In this document: piece after piece, positions 8,153 through 17,673 of the stretch | Layout: each line of letters opens with the position of its first letter | How positions within the stretch are numbered: position 1 is the first letter of the stretch | Source of the DNA: Sinomonas mesophila | Lineage (GTDB): Bacteria > Actinomycetota > Actinomycetes > Actinomycetales > Micrococcaceae | Direction: 5' to 3' | NCBI RefSeq assembly: GCF_001999765.1 | Contig: NZ_MTIC01000003.1 | Location: 186,001 to 250,000, forward strand | DNA length: 64,000 bases | Notes under the pieces: model-generated | Seen by the model: only the letters and a program-made list of their open reading frames with translations | Told to the model about the DNA's origin: nothing | Databases searched by the model: none | Translations under genes and position numbers: made by a program

Positions 8153-8995
8153 TCAGCCCTGCACCCCGAAGCGGCGGGGATGCGCCGGGAAGACGCCGAG
8201 GATGCGGACCTCCGTCGAGAAGAACGCGAGCTCCTCGAGGGCGCGGGCGAGCGGCGGCTCGTCCGGGTGGCCCTCGACGTCGACCATGAACATCGTGGCC
8301 GCGAACTTCCCCTCGACCATGTAGCTCTCGAGCCGGGTCATGTTGACCCCGTTCGTGGCGAAGCCGCCGAGGGCCTTGTACAGCGCCGCCGGGAGGTTCC
8401 GCACCCGGAACACGAAGCTCGTCACGAAGGACTCGGTGCCCGCCTGCGGGTACTCGCGCGGTGGGGCGAGGACCACGAACCGGGTCGTGTTGTGCTTCTG
8501 GTCCTCGATGTCCGAGGCCAGGACTGTGAGCCCGTACCGCTCGGCGGCGAGCGGCGGGGCGATCGAGAGCCGCGTCGGGTCGCCCCACTCGGCCACCTCG
8601 CGGGCCGAGCCGGCCGTGTCCCCCGCGACGACGGGCGTGAGCCCGTGGGCGCGGATGAACCCGCGGCACTGGGCCAGCGCGTGGACGTGGCTGTGCACCT
8701 CGCGCGCGCCCTCGAGGGTCGCGCCGGGGACGCCCATGACGCTGAAGCGGATCCGCAGGAAGTGCTCGCCGATGATCTGCAGGCTCGTGTCCGGCAGGAG
8801 GAGGTGGATGTCCGCGACGCGGCCCGCGACCGTGTTGTCGATCGGGATCATGGCCAGCTGCGCCTGACCCGAGGTGACGGCCGCGAAGGCGTCCTCGAAG
8901 GTCGCGCACGCGAGCGTCTCGGCGCCCGGGAACGCCTCGAGCGCGGCCATGTGGGAGTTCGCGCCGGGCTCGCCCTGGTAGGCGACGACGGTCAT
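8153..8995 (-). CDS. pheA: Prephenate dehydratase
   Basis: A 280-residue monofunctional enzyme converting prephenate to phenylpyruvate in phenylalanine synthesis. The dehydratase domain (about 1-180) starts with [14 protein letters not shown], and [11 protein letters not shown] and the catalytic-site Thr motif NTTRFVVL are visible. The ACT regulatory domain (about 190-270) has [17 protein letters not shown]; the usual phenylalanine-binding ESRP reads ESYM here, so feedback sensitivity may differ. The ATG overlaps the thiE stop by 4 bp (ATGA), which implies translational coupling to thiE on the minus strand, an unusual pairing of two unrelated pathways. Confidence 0.95.
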   Translation of the reverse strand: MTVVAYQGEPGANSHMAALEAFPGAETLACATFEDAFAAVTSGQAQLAMIPIDNTVAGRVADIHLLLPDTSLQIIGEHFLRIRFSVMGVPGATLEGAREVHSHVHALAQCRGFIRAHGLTPVVAGDTAGSAREVAEWGDPTRLSIAPPLAAERYGLTVLASDIEDQKHNTTRFVVLAPPREYPQAGTESFVTSFVFRVRNLPAALYKALGGFATNGVNMTRLESYMVEGKFAATMFMVDVEGHPDEPPLARALEELAFFSTEVRILGVFPAHPRRFGVQG

Positions 8996-9714
8996 GCGCG
9001 CGCGGGGAGCACAGGAGGCACGGGGAGACCAGGCAGCTGCGCGCGCAGGCGGGCGGCGGCGTCGGCCGGATCGTCGGCATCGGTGATGGCCCGCACGACG
9101 ACGACTCGGCTCGCCCCGGCGTCGACCACCTCGGCGACGTTGCCGTGGTCGATGCCGCCGATAGCGAACCACGGCAGGGGCGCCTGCCCAGCGTCGAGCG
9201 CCTCGCGCGTGCGCCGGGCCGCGTGCTCGACGAGGCCGAGACCCACAGCGGCGCGGCCGGGCTTGGTCGGCGTGGCCCACAGCGGGCCGGTGCAGAAATA
9301 GTCGAGGGAGCCGTTGTCGGCGGCGGCGCCCGCTGTGCCCCTCGTGCTTCCTGCGTCGATCGCGGCGTCGACCTGGTCCGCGGTGTGCGTCGAGAGCCCC
9401 ACCGCCACAGGGCCGACCACGATGCGCCGCACGGCAGGGAGCGGGAGGTCCTTCTGGCCGATGTGGAACACGGGGGCACCCGAGAGCGCCGCGACGTCGG
9501 CGCGGTCGTTCACCGCCCACAGCTTCCCGTGCCGCTCGGCCACGGCGCGGAGCACCTCGAGGAGCTCGAGCTCCCGTGCCGCCTCGAGGCCCTTGTCGCG
9601 CAGCTGGATGATGTCCACGCCGCCCGAGAAGGCGGCGTCGAGGAAGTCCTCGAAGTCGCCGCGGTCGGTCCGGGCGTCGGTGCACACGTAAAGCTGGGCG
9701 TCGGTCAGGAGCAT
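8992..9714 (-). CDS. thiE: Thiamine phosphate synthase
   Basis: A 240-residue TIM-barrel enzyme joining HMP pyrophosphate and the thiazole phosphate. Family motifs are present: [11 protein letters not shown] (pyrophosphate-binding Arg), [28 protein letters not shown] (the GP.F.T.TK loop) and FAIGGID. The ATG at 9714 is preferred to upstream possibilities because a TAGTCT -10 hexamer (9722-9727, minus strand) ends 7 nt before it. The transcript would thus be leaderless and would not carry the riboswitch, which lies beyond it and reads the other way. An Ala/Gly insertion at about 145 is tolerated between strands. Confidence 0.95.
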   Translation of the reverse strand: MLLTDAQLYVCTDARTDRGDFEDFLDAAFSGGVDIIQLRDKGLEAARELELLEVLRAVAERHGKLWAVNDRADVAALSGAPVFHIGQKDLPLPAVRRIVVGPVAVGLSTHTADQVDAAIDAGSTRGTAGAAADNGSLDYFCTGPLWATPTKPGRAAVGLGLVEHAARRTREALDAGQAPLPWFAIGGIDHGNVAEVVDAGASRVVVVRAITDADDPADAAARLRAQLPGLPVPPVLPARA

Positions 9715-9737
9715 GGGACCTAGACTAGTGCCCAGTA

Positions 9738-9838
9738 CTGCGGGAGCCCGCGAGTGTGACCAGAGGTCACCGTGCGGCGGGCTGAGAGGGCAAGCGCCGA
9801 CCGCCACACCTGATCCGGGTCATGCCGGCGGAGGGAAG
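9738..9838 (+). promoter_or_regulatory. TPP riboswitch (THI element)
   Basis: Both conserved halves of the thiamine pyrophosphate aptamer are present: GCTGAGAGGG at about 9780 and ACCTGATCCGGGTCATGCC ... GGAGGGAA at about 9809-9836. The P3-side hairpin GTGACC-AGA-GGTCAC lies at about 9757-9771. The conserved 3' strand runs straight into GGAGGGAAGGAACT followed by the thiO ATG at 9844, so the ribosome-binding site is inside or next to the closing helix. Ligand binding would therefore directly hide the thiO start. It controls thiO-thiS-thiG. Confidence 0.93.
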
Positions 9839-9843
9839 GAACT

Positions 9844-11063
9844 ATGGACAGCACCGACGTCCTCGTCGTCGGCGCGGGCGTGATCGGCCTCGGCATCGCG
9901 TGGGAGGCCGCCCGGACGGGGCGGCGCGTCGCCGTCGTCGATCCCGCGCCCGGCAGCGGGGCGAGCTTTGCCGCGGCCGGCATGCTCGCTGCCGTGAGCG
10001 AGTACCACTATCAGGAGGAGGAGCTCCTCGGGCTCATGCTCGCCTCGGCGTCCGCGTGGCCCGAGTTCGCCGCGGGCGTCGGCGGCGACTGTGGCTACCT
10101 GCGGACCCCCACCCTGTGTGTCGCGGGCGACGCCGCCGACCGGCAGGCCTTCGCGGACCTGCGGGCCGTCCAGGGGGAGCACGGGCTCGCCGTCGAGCCG
10201 CTCTCGGTGCGGGAGGCCCGTCGGCGCGAGCCACTCCTGGCCCCGGCGCTCGCGGGCGCCTTCGAGATCGCGGCGGACCACCAGGTCGACCCGCGCCGGC
10301 TCGTCGCAGCCCTGTGCGGCCGCCTCGGCGAGGGCGCGTTCGTGCGCTCCCGTGCCGCGTCGCTCGTGTGGGACGGCCCCGCCGTCGTCGGTGTGCGGCT
10401 CGAGGACGGGCGCGAGCTGCGTGCGGCGGAGACCGTCGTCGCCAACGGCCTCGGCGCGCGGGAGCTCCGCGGCCTCCCTGTCGAGCTGCCGCTGCGTCCC
10501 GTGTACGGCGACATCCTCCGGCTGCGCGTGCCCGGACCCCTGCGCCCCCTCGTGAGCGCGACCGTCCGCGGCCTCGTCCGCGGGCGCCCCGTGTACATCG
10601 TTCCCCGCGCCGACGGGACGGTCGTGATCGGTGCGACGCAGCGGGAGGACGGCTCGGAAGGCGTCTCGGCCGGCGGCGTCTACGAGCTGCTGCGCGACGC
10701 CCAGGCGCTCGTGCCCGCCGTCGCCGAGCTTGAGCTGTGCGAGACGACGGCGCGCGCCCGCCCCGGGACGCCGGACAATGCGCCGCTCCTGGGGCGGGTC
10801 CGCGCCGCGGGGGACAGGGAGCACGACGGCGAAGCGCACGTGCCGGGCCTCATCATCGCCACGGGCTTCTTCCGGCACGGCGTGCTGCTCACCCCCGGCG
10901 CGGCGCACGTGTGCGCGGGGCTGCTCGAGGGGCGCACCGACCCGCGCTGGGACGTGTTCAGTCCGAGCCGGTTCGGGCACAGAGGCATCCCCGCGCTCGC
11001 GGGGGCCACGGCCGAGAGGCCACCGGCCGCCGAGGCGGCGGCCGCGAACGTAAGGCAAGCGAC

Positions 11064-11067
<4 letters not shown>
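9844..11067 (+). CDS. thiO: Glycine oxidase ThiO
   Basis: A 407-residue FAD-dependent DAO-family oxidase that makes dehydroglycine (iminoacetate) for thiazole formation in aerobic bacteria. The N-terminal Rossmann motif VLVVGAGVIGLGIAWEA binds FAD. GSGASFAAAGML and the C-terminal RPGTPDNAPLLGR and ATGFFRHGVLLTPG motifs match the family. The C-terminus is extended by a low-complexity Ala/Glu tail of about 30 residues. It is the first gene after the riboswitch and overlaps thiS by 4 bp. Confidence 0.95.
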
Positions 11068-12129
<1,062 letters not shown>

Positions 12130-12196
12130 CGCAGACCCACGCTGAGTTCCGCGCGGCCCCGTGACGCCGCGGCGCCCGCGGCCTACCCTCGTCAGC

Positions 12197-12523
12197 ATGG
12201 AAGTGCTCAGCGACGAGCAGGTCGAGAGGGAACTCGGGCAGCTGCCCGGTTGGCTCCACGCTGGCGGCGGCATCGCCACGGTCTACAGGCTGCCGAGCTC
12301 GGCGGCCGCCCTGACGTTCATCGCCGCGGTCGGGGAGGTCGCCGAGGAGCTCGGCCACCACCCCGACCTGGACTGGCGGTACAACCGGGTGATCCTGCGC
12401 TTCAGCACGCACGACGCGGGCGGGCGGATCACGGCGAAGGATATCGAGGCCGCCCACCGCTGCATGCTCCGCGCCGCCGCGCTCGACGCCGTCGCCCAGC
12501 CGGAGAAGCTGCCCGAGGTCTAG
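12197..12523 (+). CDS. 4a-hydroxytetrahydrobiopterin (pterin-4a-carbinolamine) dehydratase
   Basis: A 108-residue protein of the PCD/DCoH family. The signature EELGHHPDLDWRYNRVILRFSTHDAGG contains the two catalytic His and the downstream His of the [EDKH]-x(3)-H-[HN]-[PCS] pattern. In bacteria without phenylalanine hydroxylase these proteins are often kept for molybdopterin or folate-related roles. The ATG at 12197 is chosen over a GTG at 12161 because TACCCT (12184-12189) ends 7 nt upstream, giving a likely leaderless message. It sits between thiG and a convergent small membrane-protein gene. Confidence 0.9.
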   Translation: MEVLSDEQVERELGQLPGWLHAGGGIATVYRLPSSAAALTFIAAVGEVAEELGHHPDLDWRYNRVILRFSTHDAGGRITAKDIEAAHRCMLRAAALDAVAQPEKLPEV

Positions 12524-12525
12524 GC

Positions 12526-12837
12526 CTACCGCTTGAGGATCTCCGTGAGCCGGTCCGTGTCGGCCTTCGTGCGGCGACGGACGAGGACGGCTGCCACGGC
12601 GACAGGCGCGGCGATCGACACCAGCATGGGCAGGACCCACGGCATCCACGTCAGGCCTGTCGTGTAGCCGGTCCCGAGACCCACAAGCACGATCCAGACA
12701 ACACACGCCGCTGTGACGGCGACCGCGACCGGGAGCATGATTCCGTACTTGCCGTGGCGGCGGTCCGAGGCCCAGACCGCGAAGCCGGCGGCCGCCGCGA
12801 CGATCACGTCGATGACGAGGGACCAGACGGTCTCCAC
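12526..12837 (-). CDS. Small membrane protein, unknown function
   Basis: A 103-residue protein with three likely membrane segments: WSLVIDVIVAAAAGFAVWA near the N-terminus, IMLPVAVAVTAACVVWIVLVGLG in the middle and MPWVLPMLVSIAAPVAVAAVL toward the C-terminus. A basic cytoplasmic tail RRRTKADTDRLTEILKR follows. I do not recognise a family. The GTG at 12837 avoids overlap with the DUF3107 gene 14 bp upstream; the frame continues open into that gene but without a reason to start there. It is likely co-transcribed with DUF3107. Confidence 0.65.
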   Translation of the reverse strand: METVWSLVIDVIVAAAAGFAVWASDRRHGKYGIMLPVAVAVTAACVVWIVLVGLGTGYTTGLTWMPWVLPMLVSIAAPVAVAAVLVRRRTKADTDRLTEILKR

Positions 12838-12850
12838 AGTCCGCCTCGCC

Positions 12851-13075
12851 TCAGAGAGCGCCGAAGCCCACGCGCCGCGGCTCTTGGGCGCCGAGCTCGA
12901 CGTAGGCGAGGACACTGGCCGGGACGATCACCTGACGGCCCTTCTCGTCGTCGAGGCGGAGCTCCTTGCCGCTGCCGATCGCCTCCGCGACCAGCTTGGC
13001 GACCTCGTCCGCGTCGCGGGCGGACTCGAGGACGATCTCGCGGCCGACGTTCTGGATGCCGATCTTGATTTCCAC
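12851..13075 (-). CDS. DUF3107 family protein
   Basis: A 74-residue protein starting MEIKIGIQNVGREIVLES. It matches the conserved actinobacterial DUF3107 family, whose function is unknown. Features are a two-strand beginning, a charged helix (DADEVAKLVAEAIGSG) and a final VPASVLAYVELG strand, with a conserved RRVGFG end. A good Shine-Dalgarno AAGGAG lies about 8 nt before the GTG start, unlike the many SD-less starts nearby. In other actinobacteria the gene is typically next to a TetR gene and a helicase gene, as the TetR is here. Confidence 0.88.
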   Translation of the reverse strand: MEIKIGIQNVGREIVLESARDADEVAKLVAEAIGSGKELRLDDEKGRQVIVPASVLAYVELGAQEPRRVGFGAL

Positions 13076-13135
13076 AGGCAGACTCCTTGCTTCGATGACG
13101 CGCGGGCCCTCACGCGGGCCGACTCCCTTTGTACC

Positions 13136-13759
13136 TTATGCCTCTTTGGGGAAGCGCGAGATGCCGCGCCACGCGAGCCGCGAGACGAGGTCCGCGGCAA
13201 CGTCGATGTCCAGCGAGGTCGACGTCTCGAGCCAGTGGCGCGCGCTCACCTGCGCCATGCCCGCGAGGCCACGGCCGAGGAGCTGGGCCTCGACCATGGG
13301 CAGCTTCGTGTCGGAGGCGATGACCTCGGCGATCGCCTCCGAGAAGCCGCGGTTGAAGGTCTCGAGGCGCGAGGCGACGTCGGTGTCGTTGAGGAGGTCC
13401 GACTGGAAGACGAGCCGGTGGGCCTGGTCGTCGGCGGCGATGAACTCGTAGTAGGCCCGGATCACGGCCCGCACGCGCTCGCGGTTGTCCGTCGTGGAGC
13501 CGAGGGCCTTCTTCATGAGGTCCGACAGCGACGCGAGATGGCTGTCGAGGAGGGCGAGGTACAGGTCCCGCTTGGACGGGAAGTGCTGGTACAGCACGGG
13601 CTTGCTCACGTGCGCCGCCTCGGCGATCTCGTCCATGGCCGCACCGTGGTAGCCGTTGGAGGCGAAGACCTCGAGCGCTGCGGAGAGCAGCTGGGCCCTC
13701 CGCTCGTCCCGGGGGAGCCGTGGGGAGCGTGCGGTAGCCGCTTGGGGTTCGGTGCTCAC
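13136..13759 (-). CDS. TetR/AcrR family transcriptional regulator
   Basis: A 207-residue repressor-like protein. The N-terminal helix-turn-helix (about residues 20-65) reads LSAALEVFASNGYHGAAMDEIAEAAHVSKPVLYQHFPSKRD in overlapping pieces, the standard TetR pattern. The ligand-binding C-terminal part contains FQSDLLNDTDV and helices typical of the TetR_C family found beside DUF3107. It is divergent from moeZ with about 125 bp between the starts, so it may repress itself or moeZ, but no clear operator was identified. Confidence 0.92.
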   Translation of the reverse strand: MSTEPQAATARSPRLPRDERRAQLLSAALEVFASNGYHGAAMDEIAEAAHVSKPVLYQHFPSKRDLYLALLDSHLASLSDLMKKALGSTTDNRERVRAVIRAYYEFIAADDQAHRLVFQSDLLNDTDVASRLETFNRGFSEAIAEVIASDTKLPMVEAQLLGRGLAGMAQVSARHWLETSTSLDIDVAADLVSRLAWRGISRFPKEA

Positions 13760-13885
13760 TGCTGATACCTCTCTGGCGGTTCGGGCATGTGGAACCTTGC
13801 TCGAACGGTAGTCCTACTCTACCCGGCGGTCACGTGGCGGCAGCCCGTGTCGCGGCCTCCTCCCCGGGAGGCCTAGATTGGATCT

Positions 13886-15070
13886 ATGGCCATTCAGGTT
13901 CGCTCTGCCCTGCCGCCGCTCGTCGAGCCCGCGGACTCCCTCACGCCCGAGGAGCTCCAGCGCTACTCGCGGCACGTGATCATCCCCGAGATCGGCAACG
14001 AGGGGCAGCGACGGCTCAAGAACGCCAAGGTCCTCGTCGTCGGCGCGGGCGGCCTCGGCTCGCCCGCCCTCCTCTACCTCGCCGCCGCGGGCGTGGGCAC
14101 CATCGGGATCGTCGAGGACGACGCCGTCGAGCTCAGCAACCTCCAGCGGCAGGTGATCCACGGCGTCGCCGACGTCGGCCGACCCAAGGCCGAGTCCGCC
14201 CGCGACGCGATCCTCGGGCTCAACCCGCTCGTCGAGGTCAGGCTCCACGAGGTCTACCTCGACTCCGGCAACGCCCTGCAGATCTTCGCCGACTACGACC
14301 TGATCCTCGACGGAACGGACAACTTCGCCACCCGCTACCTGGTCAACGACGCCGCGGCCATCCTCGGCAAGCCCTACGTCTGGGGCTCCATTTTCCGCTT
14401 CGACGGCCAGGTGAGCGTCTTCTGGGCCGAGCACGGACCTACCTACCGCGACCTGTACCCCGAGGCGCCGCCGGCGGGATCCGTGCCCTCGTGCGGCGAG
14501 GGCGGGGTGTACGGCATGCTGTGCGCTGCGATCGGCGCCTCCATGGTCACCGAGGCGGTCAAGCTCATCACGGGCGTGGGCCGGACCCTGCTCGGCCGCG
14601 TCCAGCTCTACGACGCCCTCACCGCGACGTGGCGCGAGCTGACGGTCGCGAAGGACCCGGACGCCGAGCCGATCACCGAACTCGTGGACTATGAGGCGTT
14701 CTGCGGCATCGCCCCGGCCGGGACCCCCGGGACCGACCGGACCGTGAGCGCGGCCCAGCTGGCCACGATGCTCGCCGCGCGCGAGGCGGGCCTGCGGGAC
14801 TTCGAGCTCATCGACGTGCGCGAGCCGGGCGAGGCCTCGATCGTCGGGATCCCGGGCGCGCGGCTCATCCCGCAGGGCCGGCTGCTCTCCGGGGATGCGT
14901 GGTCCGAGGTGCCGCGGGACCGCGAGGTCGTGTTCCACTGCAAGAGCGGCGCCCGCTCGGCCGCGGTCCTCCGTGCGGCCCTCGAGGCCGGCTACACCGA
15001 TGTGCGGCATCTCGACGGCGGGGTCCTCGCCTGGGTGCGGGACGTCGAGCCGGCCAAGCCGGTGTACTGA
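13886..15070 (+). CDS. moeZ: Adenylyltransferase/sulfurtransferase MoeZ (ThiF/MoeB plus rhodanese)
   Basis: A 394-residue two-domain protein. The E1-like domain (about 20-270) has the nucleotide-binding GAGGLGSPALLYLAAAGVG, the Arg/Asn motif SNLQRQVIH and a conserved Cys in VPSCGEGGV (about 202). The CxxC zinc pairs of E. coli MoeB/ThiF are absent, as in mycobacterial MoeZ. The rhodanese domain (about 290-390) has active-site loop CKSGAR (about 351-356). It adenylates the C-terminal Gly of a ubiquitin-like carrier and transfers sulfur to it. With no thiF in the window, ThiS is a plausible substrate. The ATG follows TAGATT (13874-13879) by 6 nt. Confidence 0.94.
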   Translation: MAIQVRSALPPLVEPADSLTPEELQRYSRHVIIPEIGNEGQRRLKNAKVLVVGAGGLGSPALLYLAAAGVGTIGIVEDDAVELSNLQRQVIHGVADVGRPKAESARDAILGLNPLVEVRLHEVYLDSGNALQIFADYDLILDGTDNFATRYLVNDAAAILGKPYVWGSIFRFDGQVSVFWAEHGPTYRDLYPEAPPAGSVPSCGEGGVYGMLCAAIGASMVTEAVKLITGVGRTLLGRVQLYDALTATWRELTVAKDPDAEPITELVDYEAFCGIAPAGTPGTDRTVSAAQLATMLAAREAGLRDFELIDVREPGEASIVGIPGARLIPQGRLLSGDAWSEVPRDREVVFHCKSGARSAAVLRAALEAGYTDVRHLDGGVLAWVRDVEPAKPVY

Positions 15071-15146
15071 GCGAAGCCCGAGGGCAGAGACGTGCTCCGG
15101 GCGGGGAAAACGGCTCGGCGCGGCGGGGGCGACGGCGGGCACGCGC

Positions 15147-15180
15147 CGTCGAACGTCAGCCCGCGTCGAACGTCAGCCCG
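15147..15180. repeat. Two perfect tandem 17-bp units at the hemA 3' end
   Basis: The unit CGTCGAACGTCAGCCCG occurs at 15147-15163 and again at 15164-15180. The second copy overlaps the hemA stop codon region (stop at 15173, minus strand), and the pair lies between convergent moeZ and hemA. Its duplication may have extended or changed the HemA C-terminus. Confidence 0.85.
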
Positions 15181-16516
15181 CGCGCGTGTGCGTGACGGGG
15201 CAGTCTGCGTCCGTGGGGGACGGCGGGGGAGCGCCGGGGCCGGGCGTCGGCGGGAGCATGCGGGGCACCTCGACCGAGATGCCGTAGAGCGCGTCGAGCG
15301 CGGCGAGGTACTCGTCCTCGCGGCCCTCGGACGCGAGCTGGCGAGCGCGCACCGTGGGCGTGTGGAGGAGCTGCTTGACCATGCGGCGCATGGCGAACTC
15401 CACCTCCTCGGCTGCCGCGGTGCAGCCGTGGCGGGCGCGGACCTTCTCGATCTCGGCGTCGAGAACCGCCATCGTGTGCTTCCGCAGGGCGACGATCGCG
15501 GCGTCGGCCTGGCGCGCCTGGCGCTGCGACTCGAAGTCCTCGGCTGCCGCGGTCACGATCGCGCTGGCCTGGGCGAGGGCCTCGGCCTGCTCCTGGGGCG
15601 CCGCGAGACGCACCGACTCGAGGGTGATGAGCTCGACGCCGTCGAGCGTGCCGACCGCCGGGTCGAAGTCGTGGGTGAGTGCGAGGTCGATCACGATGAG
15701 CTGCTGGGCGGAGTCCTCCCGGATCGCTGCGAGCTCGACGGCTTCCATCGCCGCGTCGGAGCCGCTGCAGCCGATCAGGACGTCCGCCTCGGCAATCGCT
15801 CCCGGCAGCTCCTCGTCCGCGATGGCCCGCGCGCCGCGCGCCGCGGCGAACTCCTCCGCACGGCCCGAGGACGAGAACACGCCGACGTCATGGCAGCCGC
15901 GTTCGCGGAGGAGGGCCATCGTGGCCCCCGCGTAGGCGCCGGTGCCGAACAGGACGGCCTTCTTGTCCGCCCAGGCGCGCACCTCGGCGAGGTCCTCCGC
16001 GAGGTCGAGGGCGACGGAGACGATCGAGAGGCCGCGGCTGCCCAGGGCGGTCTGCGCGCCGACGTCCTTGGCGGTCTTCGAGGCGGTCTGGAACAGCCGC
16101 ACGAGGGAGGGGCTCGCGGTGCCCTCCTGCTGGGCCGAGATGAGGGCGCGGCGCACCTGGCCGGCGATCTCGCGCTCGCCCACGACGGCGGAATCGAGCC
16201 CCGAGCTCACCGCGAACAGGTGGCGCGCGACGTCGCGGCCCCCGTTGACGGCGAAGGCGCCGGAGACGGTCTGCTCGGGCAGCCCGCTGCGTGCGCTGAT
16301 CTCGCCCACGATGGCGGAGCGCGCGGCGTCGACGTCCTCGGCGCTGGGCACCTCGGCGTAGATCTCGTATCGGTTGCACGTGGCGAGGACGACCGCGCCG
16401 CTCAAGGCGGGGGAGGACGTGGCTGCGCCGGCCACGCCCGAAGCACCGTTGCTCAGCGTCGCAACGGTCTCGAGATCGATGTCGGCGTGTGTCGCCACCA
16501 GAGAGAAAACAACCAC
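15173..16516 (-). CDS. hemA: Glutamyl-tRNA reductase
   Basis: A 447-residue enzyme that reduces glutamyl-tRNA to glutamate-1-semialdehyde, the committed step of C5 heme synthesis. The catalytic Cys is at about 47 in [31 protein letters not shown] is the strong family signature at about 98-120. The NADPH-binding domain has [15 protein letters not shown], in which the canonical GxGxMG motif is partly altered. The C-terminal dimerisation helices include [12 protein letters not shown]. The tail from about 425 is Pro-rich. GTG start; a TATGAT hexamer (16526-16531, minus strand) lies 9 nt upstream. It is divergent from the rest of the heme operon. Confidence 0.95.
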   Translation of the reverse strand: MVVFSLVATHADIDLETVATLSNGASGVAGAATSSPALSGAVVLATCNRYEIYAEVPSAEDVDAARSAIVGEISARSGLPEQTVSGAFAVNGGRDVARHLFAVSSGLDSAVVGEREIAGQVRRALISAQQEGTASPSLVRLFQTASKTAKDVGAQTALGSRGLSIVSVALDLAEDLAEVRAWADKKAVLFGTGAYAGATMALLRERGCHDVGVFSSSGRAEEFAAARGARAIADEELPGAIAEADVLIGCSGSDAAMEAVELAAIREDSAQQLIVIDLALTHDFDPAVGTLDGVELITLESVRLAAPQEQAEALAQASAIVTAAAEDFESQRQARQADAAIVALRKHTMAVLDAEIEKVRARHGCTAAAEEVEFAMRRMVKQLLHTPTVRARQLASEGREDEYLAALDALYGISVEVPRMLPPTPGPGAPPPSPTDADCPVTHTRAG

Positions 16517-16525
16517 AGCGCCACC

Positions 16526-16611
16526 ATCATAGCTTTTCGCCCGGGTGTAGAAAACGAGCCACGAGACAGCCTGTCGCCATGAGGGTCGGTGCCCTCTGAG
16601 ACAATCGCCCT
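16526..16611. promoter_or_regulatory. Divergent hemA / hemE promoter region
   Basis: On the minus strand TATGAT (16526-16531) serves hemA. On the plus strand GACAAT (16600-16605) ends 6 nt before the hemE ATG, predicting a leaderless hemE transcript. A dyad GAGGG-6 nt-CCCTC (16581-16596) sits just upstream of the hemE -10 box, where a regulator could block it. This is the only control point visible for joint regulation of the two halves of the heme cluster. Confidence 0.5.
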
Positions 16612-17673
16612 ATGAACCTGAGCGCAGACCACCCCCTGAAGGACGGACGGACGGCGCAGTCGCCGCTCATTACGGCATATCGCGGCGGGAGGCCCAGCAG
16701 GAAGCCGGTGTGGTTCATGCGCCAGGCTGGCCGCTCGCTCCCGGAGTACCGCAAGGCCCGCGAGGGCGTCGGCATGCTCGACTCGTGCCTCCGACCCGAG
16801 CTCGCCGCAGAGATCACGCTCCAGCCCGTGCGCCGCCACGACGTCGACGCAGGCATCTTCTTCTCCGACATCGTCATCCCGCTCAAGCTCGCCGGCGTCG
16901 GCGTCGAGATCGTCCCCGGCGTCGGCCCCGTCCTCGAGCGGCCGATTCGCTCGGCCGAGGACGTCGCTGCCCTCCCGCGCTTCGAGGACTCCGCCCTCGA
17001 GCCCATCCGCGAGGCCGTGCGCCTCACCGTCTCCGAGCTCGGCACGACGCCGCTCATCGGCTTCGCGGGGGCGCCGTTCACCGTCGCGGCGTACATGGTC
17101 GAGGGCAAGCCCTCCCGCGACCACCTCGGCCCGCGCACGATGATGCACGGCGACCCGGGCACGTGGGCCGCGCTCATGGAATGGACCGCCGAGGCCTCGG
17201 GCCGCTTCCTCCGCGCCCAGATCGAGGCCGGCGCATCCGCGGGCCAGCTCTTCGACTCGTGGGCCGGCTCCCTCGGCCTCGAGGACTACCGCCGCTTCGC
17301 CGCCCCCTTCTCCTCGAAGGCCCTCGACTACGTCCGCGACCTCGGGGCGCCGCTCGTGCACTTCGGCACGGGAACGTCCGAGCTGCTCGGCCAGATGTAC
17401 GAGGTCGGCGTCGACGTGGTCGGCGTCGACTACCGCCTCCCGCTGCACGAGGCCAACCGCCGCCTCGGCGGGCGTGTGGTCCTCCAGGGCAACATCGACC
17501 CGGCCTTCCTCGCCGCCCCGTGGAACGTGCTCGAGGCGCACGTGCGCGAGGTCGTGCGGGCGGGCGCGTCCGCCCCTGGCCACGTCATCAACCTCGGCCA
17601 CGGGGTCCCCCCGGAGACTGATCCGGAGATCCTGACCCGCGTGGTGGAGCTCGTCCACTCGATCACCCACTGA
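16612..17673 (+). CDS. hemE: Uroporphyrinogen III decarboxylase
   Basis: A 353-residue TIM-barrel enzyme that removes four acetate carboxyls to make coproporphyrinogen III. The signature PVWFMRQAGRSLPEYR (about residues 32-47) contains the substrate-binding Arg residues. IGFAGAPFTVAAYMVEG and the catalytic-loop FSDIVIPLKLAGVGV with its Asp follow. The C-terminal INLGHGVPPETDP motif is standard. The stop overlaps the start of cgoX by 1 bp. It heads the long plus-strand heme operon. Confidence 0.97.
   Translation: MNLSADHPLKDGRTAQSPLITAYRGGRPSRKPVWFMRQAGRSLPEYRKAREGVGMLDSCLRPELAAEITLQPVRRHDVDAGIFFSDIVIPLKLAGVGVEIVPGVGPVLERPIRSAEDVAALPRFEDSALEPIREAVRLTVSELGTTPLIGFAGAPFTVAAYMVEGKPSRDHLGPRTMMHGDPGTWAALMEWTAEASGRFLRAQIEAGASAGQLFDSWAGSLGLEDYRRFAAPFSSKALDYVRDLGAPLVHFGTGTSELLGQMYEVGVDVVGVDYRLPLHEANRRLGGRVVLQGNIDPAFLAAPWNVLEAHVREVVRAGASAPGHVINLGHGVPPETDPEILTRVVELVHSITH

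Noticed and set aside
9738-9838. Possibility that the TPP riboswitch also controls thiE
   Set aside because: The aptamer reads on the plus strand only; thiE starts on the minus strand with its own -10 box.
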